In this document: piece by piece, positions 57,901-64,000 of the stretch
Layout of the letters: every line of letters begins with the position of its first letter
Position numbering within the stretch: position 1 is the first letter of the stretch
Origin: Entoloma clypeatum
Lineage: Eukaryota > Basidiomycota > Agaricomycetes > Agaricales > Entolomataceae
Assembly: GCA_963565915.1 (NCBI GenBank)
Contig: OY751487.1
Location: forward strand, 4,092,001-4,156,000
Length of the DNA: 64,000 nucleotides
Direction: 5' to 3'
Position numbers and translations under genes: made by a program
Notes under the pieces: generated by a model
The model's database searches: none
Told to the model about the DNA's origin: nothing
The model's input: the letters and a program-made list of their open reading frames with translations, nothing else

Positions 57901-60900
57901 TTCCAGGCGAAGGATGGCCCTTGGGAGAAGTAGGGAAGCAAGCGACGATTCTCAAACCCGCCTTCATTTTTTTCGACAGGCGGCCTCGGCGGAATCACTA
58001 CGATCGAGGTATTCAGTCTCACATGTTCTGCTTATCCTTTTTACTGAGTCACCATATGCGCGCAAGATCGCTTTCACAGTCGCAGTCGTTATCGCAGGAG
58101 CTATCCTCGGCGCATTTGCGCAAAACCTCTTCTTCTAGTCATGGAAGCTCTCATTCGCCCTCCAGTTCGCATTCAGGAGTACCTCCGCATGTCTCGAGTT
58201 ACCTCACAGGTACCCGCCCAAGTCTTTCCATTTCTCTCTCCAGTCCACAGCTTTCCTCCAATGACCGCTCCATGCAGAGCTTGGAGAAGGAGATCATGCG
58301 GCTGCAAGAGGTTCTCAAGGAGCGCGAGGCGGAAATCACCATTCTGGAGACTTCACTCAGAGAGAGTCAAGGTGAAAGACCAACCGTTGTATCCCCGATG
58401 CCCACAGTTCCGGAGGATACGAGTGCAAGCGTGAATGGCAAGGTCAATATCTCCGACGTCACATTGACGCCGCAGACCATGTATCGATTCGATCATTTAC
58501 GCAAGACCATGGAAAATGGTCGTACCAATACCGAAACAGCTTCTGAGGTGAATGGTTCTGAGGCGGATGAGTCACTCGAGAGGCTGAATGAGCTTATGCT
58601 GTGAGTTGACCTCCGAATATCCGTAAAACTCATTCTCTGAACATCTCCCAAAAAGATCGATGGCCCAAAAGGAATCCAACCACCGGGAGGTAGTGGAAGG
58701 CCTCAACGCACAACTGAGTCAAGTCCAACGACAGCTGGATGATTTAACCACGTTGTCCCGAGACCAGGTGGGATATGAATTCGTCTGTCCATGTTGCACA
58801 GCTTATCTCAGTGACAGGCTATCAATATGTCGACCGAGATGGATTGTTTCCGACGGAAGCATGACGAGGACCTTGCCTTGCTAGATGAGGTCCGAAGCCG
58901 TGAGATGGATCTTCAAGAGGCTCTCAGAACTGCGCAAACTACACATTCGACAGAAGTGGAAGAATTGCGGGTTCAACATCAGCAAGCTCTGGAGGGCAAG
59001 GGTCGTGAAGTTGATGAGCTAATAAGCCATATGAAGGAGGAGCATGAAACCGCCCTGTCTCGTGTCCGAGACGAGCTGGCGCAGGCATCTGCTGCTCTTG
59101 AGAAGTCCCATCGCGATCACAAAGACCACTTTGGGGCTCTCAAAGCCGAGCATGAGGAGGAACTCCTCCGCCGAGTTCAGGAGGCAAACGATGTTCTCGA
59201 CAAAACTCGAGAGGAACATGCTAAGGCCGTGGCCAAAGCTCAAAGCGAGCATGCCGAGACCTTGAAACAAAAGGATGCAGAGGCGAACGCTGTTCTTCAA
59301 CGTACTGAAGAAGAGTACTACAACGCTTTGACTAAAATCCGGGGAGATCATGCAGAGGTCCTGAAGCAACACACGTCGGAACTCAATGCCACTCTTGAGA
59401 GATTGCGCGAAGAGCATGCGAGTGAGATGCGAATGGCCGAGATTGCGCGGGAGGGTTCGTTCTCCGAATCTCAGTCATCCCAGTCAGCTGCTTTGCAAGA
59501 ACTTCAAGAAGCCCATGCCGCTGCCATCGTCAGAAAAGAATCCTGTTTCGCAGAAGAGATGGAAATCCTGAAATCGGAGCAGGCTCGCACAGTTAAGATG
59601 AAAGACGACGACCACGTGCTGCAGATGGACCGACTCCGACTGGAATACGAAAGCACGATGGCACGGTTGAAGGAGGAGTCGAGAATGGAAGTGGATCGTT
59701 TGCTGTCAGAGCTCAAGGACGCGAACGAAGAAACCATCAGCAAATCCTCCAAGGCTCAAAAAGATCTTGAGGCCGCCGTCCAGGCAGTTAAAGAGCAACA
59801 AGCACTCGTTCTTCAAGAGTACACACGTGGACAGGAGGACCAAATATCCCAGCTAACAGCGCACCACGAGAGCGCACTCCAAGAAGCTATCACTCGCTCG
59901 GCACAGCAGATCACGGCAGCTCTGCAAGTCCACACGGAGGAAACATCGAAGCTGAAGGCCCAGCATACACAGGAGCTCGCTGAGCTTAATGCTGCGCTCA
60001 AGAAGGATCAGCACAGGAACATGGAAGCTATCCACGACCAACAAGATCTTCTCGCGAAGGAAAAAGAGAGCTTTGCGGTTACATTGACCGCTCTACAAGA
60101 GGAGCATCAACAAAATCTCGCTTCGGTTCAGGCAAGACATGACCAAGCTCTCGATGAAAAGAATAGACTGGCAGCGGATCTGATCGCCCTTCAGGAAGAC
60201 CATCATCGTAATTCCACTGCAGCTGAAGAACAGAATAAGTTTCTCGTTGAGGAGAAGACTCAATTGCTTACAAAACTCGACACTATGGTCAAGCAGCATT
60301 CACTGGATCTTCAAAATCTTCGTGGAGAGCACGACATCGTTCGTCTGGAACTTGATTCCCATAAAACTGCCGCAGAGGAACTTGCTCTTATTCGAGAAAA
60401 AACCAAACAGCAACATGAGCTCGTGCTGTGCCAGAAAGACGATGCCTTCGAAGACATGGAAAGGCGGTTAACCAATGTCCATGAGGAACGGGACGAATTG
60501 GAAGCTGAAGTTGCACAACTACGAGGAGAACTTGACAAAACTCGTGGCGAGCAATCAAAACTGATTCAAGAGGCCTCCAAGCGTCAATCATTGGTCGACG
60601 AGGTAGAACGGTATCGATCCATCCTCGCAGACTTGCAGGAAACGTTGCAGAAAGTGAAGGACGAGAAAGATGCTATTCAGGTCGAGAAGATTCGCGCAGA
60701 TTCCTTGGTTCGCGATTTGCAAGCCCAAGTTGCCCGTGGGTCGCCTCCTCCCAACGCTCGGCCAGTAGCCGACCGCAACATGACCTACTCTAGAGGGGCT
60801 GGTCTTCCCCCGATCAAACTGCCACCTCCAACACCTCCACCTTCGGTTCCGCCCCCACCCGCTCCCACAGCAACAGCCCGAGGTCCAAGCGCTGCAACTG

Positions 60901-61512
60901 CCAATGGTGACGCTGCTGTCAGCGTTTCATCACAAAACTCGTCGAGCACAGGGTCTTCTCGAGAGTCACAGCCTGAATCACCGTCGACTTCTGTCGGGCA
61001 TAGTTCAGTTGCACCTCTTATCACCTCGTCTGTTGACCCTAAGATTGGCATGAAACTAGAACAACAAGCCAAACAGCTGGATGAACAAGAAGCGATGATC
61101 AAGACGCTCAACAAACAGCTGACACATTGCGAAACTGATCTCCAAACTCACATGGACCTCGTCACCACTCTCGAGGCGTCTCTGGGTGATTCGGAGAAAA
61201 ATCGTCGGTATTTTTCGTACGTTCCATTGCGTAATTGCTTACACGTTCTTCATAGTTCGTAAAGCGCGTATGCATGCGACTGAGCTTGCGCGCGAGCGTG
61301 ATACCTTGAATACCAAAATCCAGACTTTGCAGAATGATCTCACCGAGGCTAAACGAGAAGTTGTCACCGTCCGGAGATCAATCGTCGAGGAGAAACACTC
61401 TCTTGAACAGCGACTGGACGAGGAAAGAAAGGCTAAGGAACGGGTACGGCAACAGCTGGACTCGCGGATGGAGGAGCTTCAAAAACGCAAGTCGAAGTTC
61501 GCCTGCCTATGA
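54988..61512 (+). CDS. Large coiled-coil kinesin, kinesin-4-like
   Basis: It is a microtubule motor with an N-terminal head. The first junction gives [12 protein letters not shown]. The P-loop [13 protein letters not shown], switch [14 protein letters not shown], switch II DLAGSERLKRT and the neck-proximal [14 protein letters not shown] are complete. Between KKYKG and [11 protein letters not shown] is an insert of about 90 Pro/Ser/Gly/Arg-rich residues (about 55880-56140). A long coiled-coil stalk follows from [21 protein letters not shown] to the end, interrupted by Ser-rich linkers (about 57990-58230) and a Pro-rich linker (about 60800-60990). The overall form (motor, then continuous coiled coil, early conserved WDDVEWLQ) fits fungal kinesin-4 rather than kinesin-1. 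No C-terminal cargo domain is recognised. Total length is near 2000 residues after splicing. Confidence 0.88.
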
Positions 61513-61990
61513 CCTTTGGTCGTCTTTCACTACTCTTGCACTCATGGTTCCCGTATCTGTACATTTCCTTTTCTTGTTGCTGGCCACTCCATCCTCTCGC
61601 TACTCTATGGTTATCATATCATGACTCCCTTGGTTCGTCCACTCATTCATCTGACTAGGCTTATTGTCTGTCCATGCATCTGGACATTGTCACTATAGAT
61701 ACCCCGATATTCACCTCCCATGTTATGTATCTTTGTTACCTCCCGGTTTTCTATGTTTGAATAGGTACATTACCTCGATATATGCTACATACATCAATGG
61801 ATTTTTGGATGGAATAATCTCCAGAAACGTCCTGGTTGTACTGCGCCAAACCTTGCATCAAAACTCGGGTCATGGTTATACTGACCATACTTAGTGACTT
61901 GGTCATGGGGCCAGTGGTGCCCTGCACTGCTGAACGTGCGGGGATGAAGCTTCTAAAGTACGGCGTCCTTTCATCCCATAACGCTACATA
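61513..61990. other. Intergenic, kinesin 3' side and SDR promoter
   Basis: The 478 bp contain T-rich sequence and a few short frames without family resemblance. Nothing else was recognised. Confidence 0.4.
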
Positions 61991-63504
61991 ATGACGAGTT
62001 CTACCTCACGACCAAAAACGATGGCGTGTTTCTCGATGCAAAGCAAGGTCAATAGCGATCTTGGTGATGATCAAGACCGGAATTCTATCCCGCTGACGAT
62101 CAGACTTTCAGGTCTGTTTAGTGACCGGAGCTGCAAGAGGGCTTGGGTATGAATTCTGCCGTGCCTTCGTGGATTCGTAAGTGAACCATCAATCACTGCA
62201 AGGCATTTTATCAACGATGTATTAATTCATAGTGGATGCACCTCTCTGGTGGTCGTCGATCTGTTAGAAGATGAAGCGAAGACGGCAGCAAATGAACTTA
62301 CCACCTACGCAATAGATGCCTTGCAATGTGAGTGATCTATCTCATCAAAGTTCGAAGGCAAGATCGATTGCCATTAACGGTCTGTTACATACGATATAGC
62401 CAGTCCAGAAGATTTGAGAATCGTAGGCATCGGATGCGATGTTTCCTCAGAGCGTAACGTACAAATTGCTTTTGCACGGACGTTGGAAGCGTTTGGAAGA
62501 GTGGATGCAGTTGTGGCCTCAGCTGGTATGTATTGAACTTCTTCCCGGAAGTGTTTACTGAACAGTCAAATGTACTAAGGTATCGTGGAGAATCATTCTG
62601 CCCTTGAGTGAACATGTCTCCTTTTGGAATTTCCCGACGGTATCTAATCGACTTCAGTTATCCGACTGACCGCATGAAACGGCTCTACGACATTAATGTC
62701 CATGGGTCCTTTTTCACAGCCCGTGAAGCAGCCCGTCATATGATTCCTCTCGGGGGAGGCTCCATTATTTTGGTCGCAAGCATGAGCGCAAACGTGGGCG
62801 TTGGCAAACTTGTGCTCTGGGCTAGTGCCTCACCGAAGTTTTGCAGATTGTCAATATACCCCAGGTCCGTCCTGGCTGCGGTTATGTGCCAGATGCGTTC
62901 AAGTTTATCGGATCTCCAGTCTCAAACACCATATAATGCGTCAAAAGCAGGTGGGTAGGCATCCGAAATATTTCCCGAATGGACATTGACCGATAGTCTC
63001 CCAGCCGTCAAACATATGGCTGCAAGTCTTGCCGTGGAATGGGCCAGGACAGGTGTCCGAGTCAATGCTCTCAGGTAGGAGCGGAATGGTGTTTTATGAA
63101 ATTCTCTATTTCTTCGACTCTTACCAGTCCTGGCTACATGTTGACTAAACTTACGAGAAAAATTCTCGAGAAGGATCCAGAGCTCAAAGTCAGATAGTCT
63201 CCGCGCAAGAGTATCCTGCATCCCACTTATGCGATCTTACTTGCTAGAAAACCTGGGAAAGCTTGACGCCGATGGGCAGGGTTAGTCCTCTGTTCCTTTC
63301 CTACATCGATTCTGAAAACGTGTCGTCTGTTATAGATGGGTGAGCCAGAAGATTTGGCGGTGGGTTGATCGTATCATGATTCTACGACGTCTGAACTCTC
63401 GATACCTGCTCTTCCAGGGACCTATCGTTTTTTTGGCAAGTGATGCCTCGAAATTCATGACGGGTTCAGAACTCCTTGTCGATGGGGGGTATTGCACAGT
63501 TTAA
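61991..63504 (+). CDS. Short-chain dehydrogenase/reductase
   Basis: It is an NAD(P)-dependent classical SDR. Exon 1 begins MTSSTSRPKTMACFSMQSK. After an intron, VCLVTGAARGLGYEFCRAFV carries the TGxxxGxG cofactor motif. DVSSERNVQIAFARTLEAFG, VVASAGI (NAG-like) and LYDINVHGSFFTAREAARHM follow. The catalytic Ser (LVASMSAN) and YNASKAAVKHMAASLAVEW (YxxxK) are intact once three short introns are removed. RVNALSPGYMLTKLT and GPIVFLASDASKFMTGSELLVDGGY complete the fold. At about 265 residues it is like polyol or 3-oxoacyl reductases. The substrate is unknown. At least eight introns interrupt it, which is dense even here. Confidence 0.88.
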
Positions 63505-63713
63505 GACCGGTTGAATGTAGAACTTGGACTTGGTGGTGTAACATGTACATACACACGGACCACAGGTAAATATGTAATAGCATGATCTTCTCGAGGCTTG
63601 AATCTGTCCTTTCACCACGTTGACCAGCGCATCCTGGACGTCTCGCTTGCCAGATATTCACATATCCGGCTCACAAAAGCTGGAACGACTTCAGGAAATT
63701 CTACAGTCTTGTC

Positions 63714-64000
63714 ATGACGAATGCCAGCATGCCTCAAGCAGGACCTGGTGCGCAGAAGACTTTTGACTTCGTCAAGCGCAAAAGATGGGCAGAGCTCCTG
63801 GTTACCGAACTTGCGGACGGGATTAATATCATCCTTTCGGTTTCTTGCACCGTCCTCTACTGTGGACCAGCTATTACAGAACTCATTGGCTGGAGAGATA
63901 CTGACGTGATCGATCGCGACATGTTGGAGCTTGTAATTCGTGCGACGCTTTGACTGGTCTTGCATTACCATCTGAATTATACTTCAGCCGATGACCATGC
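63714..64000 (+). CDS. White-collar-2-like PAS protein, 5' part
   Basis: The frame begins MTNASMPQAGPGAQ, followed by FDFVKRKRWAELLVTELADG, ILSVSCTVLYCGPAITELIGW and RDTDVIDRDMLELVI. This matches the N-terminal PAS region of fungal WC-2 (FDFTKRKxWAxLLxxEL.. and VLYCGxAIxELxGWRD). An intron (GTGCGA donor, TTCAG acceptor) leads to PDDH at the window end. The rest, with the expected GATA zinc finger, lies outside. WC-2 partners the LOV photoreceptor WC-1 in blue-light transcription in the nucleus. Without the C-terminus another PAS protein cannot be fully excluded. Confidence 0.72.

Noticed and set aside
1..64000. CRISPR arrays, bacterial operons, prophage
   Set aside because: No spaced direct repeats or prokaryotic gene layout; all genes carry spliceosomal introns.

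Overview
The window is nuclear DNA of a filamentous basidiomycete, most likely an Agaricomycete. The genes are densely packed on both strands and carry many short introns of about 50-65 nt. Coding starts can be split into 4-5 nt first exons. The repertoire (cytosolic GluRS, CSN8, a white-collar-type PAS protein, chromodomain Ty3/Gypsy elements, a hAT transposon with a BED-like finger) fits this group. No close relative can be named from the sequence alone.

Region 1 (1-12788) is a nest of transposons. A decayed hAT transposase (about 3187-5509) is flanked on the left by the 3' part of a decayed Ty3/Gypsy chromovirus (pol remains, accessory ORF, 3' LTR at 2623-3023). On the right is a complete, very young second Ty3/Gypsy element (5691-12780) with identical 475 bp LTRs and a CAACA target duplication. 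This young element shows a Tf1/sushi-like self-priming arrangement, an A-AAA-AAA-TAG gag-pol frameshift site and a chromodomain integrase. Between pol and the 3' LTR it carries a spliced antisense gene encoding a Zn(II)2Cys6-like protein. The whole element is saturated on one strand with the pentamer TCCGA, even where the coding strand switches. Its gag and pol each carry one TGA, both at sites that read as TCCGA changed to TCTGA.

Region 2 (13346-36713) is host housekeeping DNA. In order it holds: 2-isopropylmalate synthase with a tandemly repeated regulatory region; glutamyl-tRNA synthetase, read divergently from a 90 bp gap; a 2H phosphodiesterase; a DUF1776-type SDR-like protein; a 1179-residue membrane-anchored protein of unknown function; RPA1; indoleamine 2,3-dioxygenase; a 1.2 kb gene-poor gap; 3-hydroxyisobutyryl-CoA hydrolase; tubulin cofactor E; and an SR splicing factor.

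Region 3 (36873-54012) holds the cysteine desulfurase NFS1, a secreted type-B carboxylesterase, a NUDT19-like Nudix hydrolase, a UBLCP1-type phosphatase, CSN8, a NECAP-like protein, a CWF19L1/Drn1-like protein with three zinc knuckles, a class I/II aminotransferase, and an arginase. Four of the nine arginase introns have GC donors.

Region 4 (54013-64000) holds an unresolved spliced ORF cluster, a large coiled-coil kinesin, a short-chain dehydrogenase, and the 5' end of a white-collar-2-like PAS gene cut by the window edge. The host genes are not an operon-like pathway. The shared themes are amino-acid and nitrogen metabolism (LEU4, HIBCH, IDO, aminotransferase, arginase), RNA processing (SR factor, Drn1-like, CPD1-like) and cytoskeleton (TBCE, kinesin).
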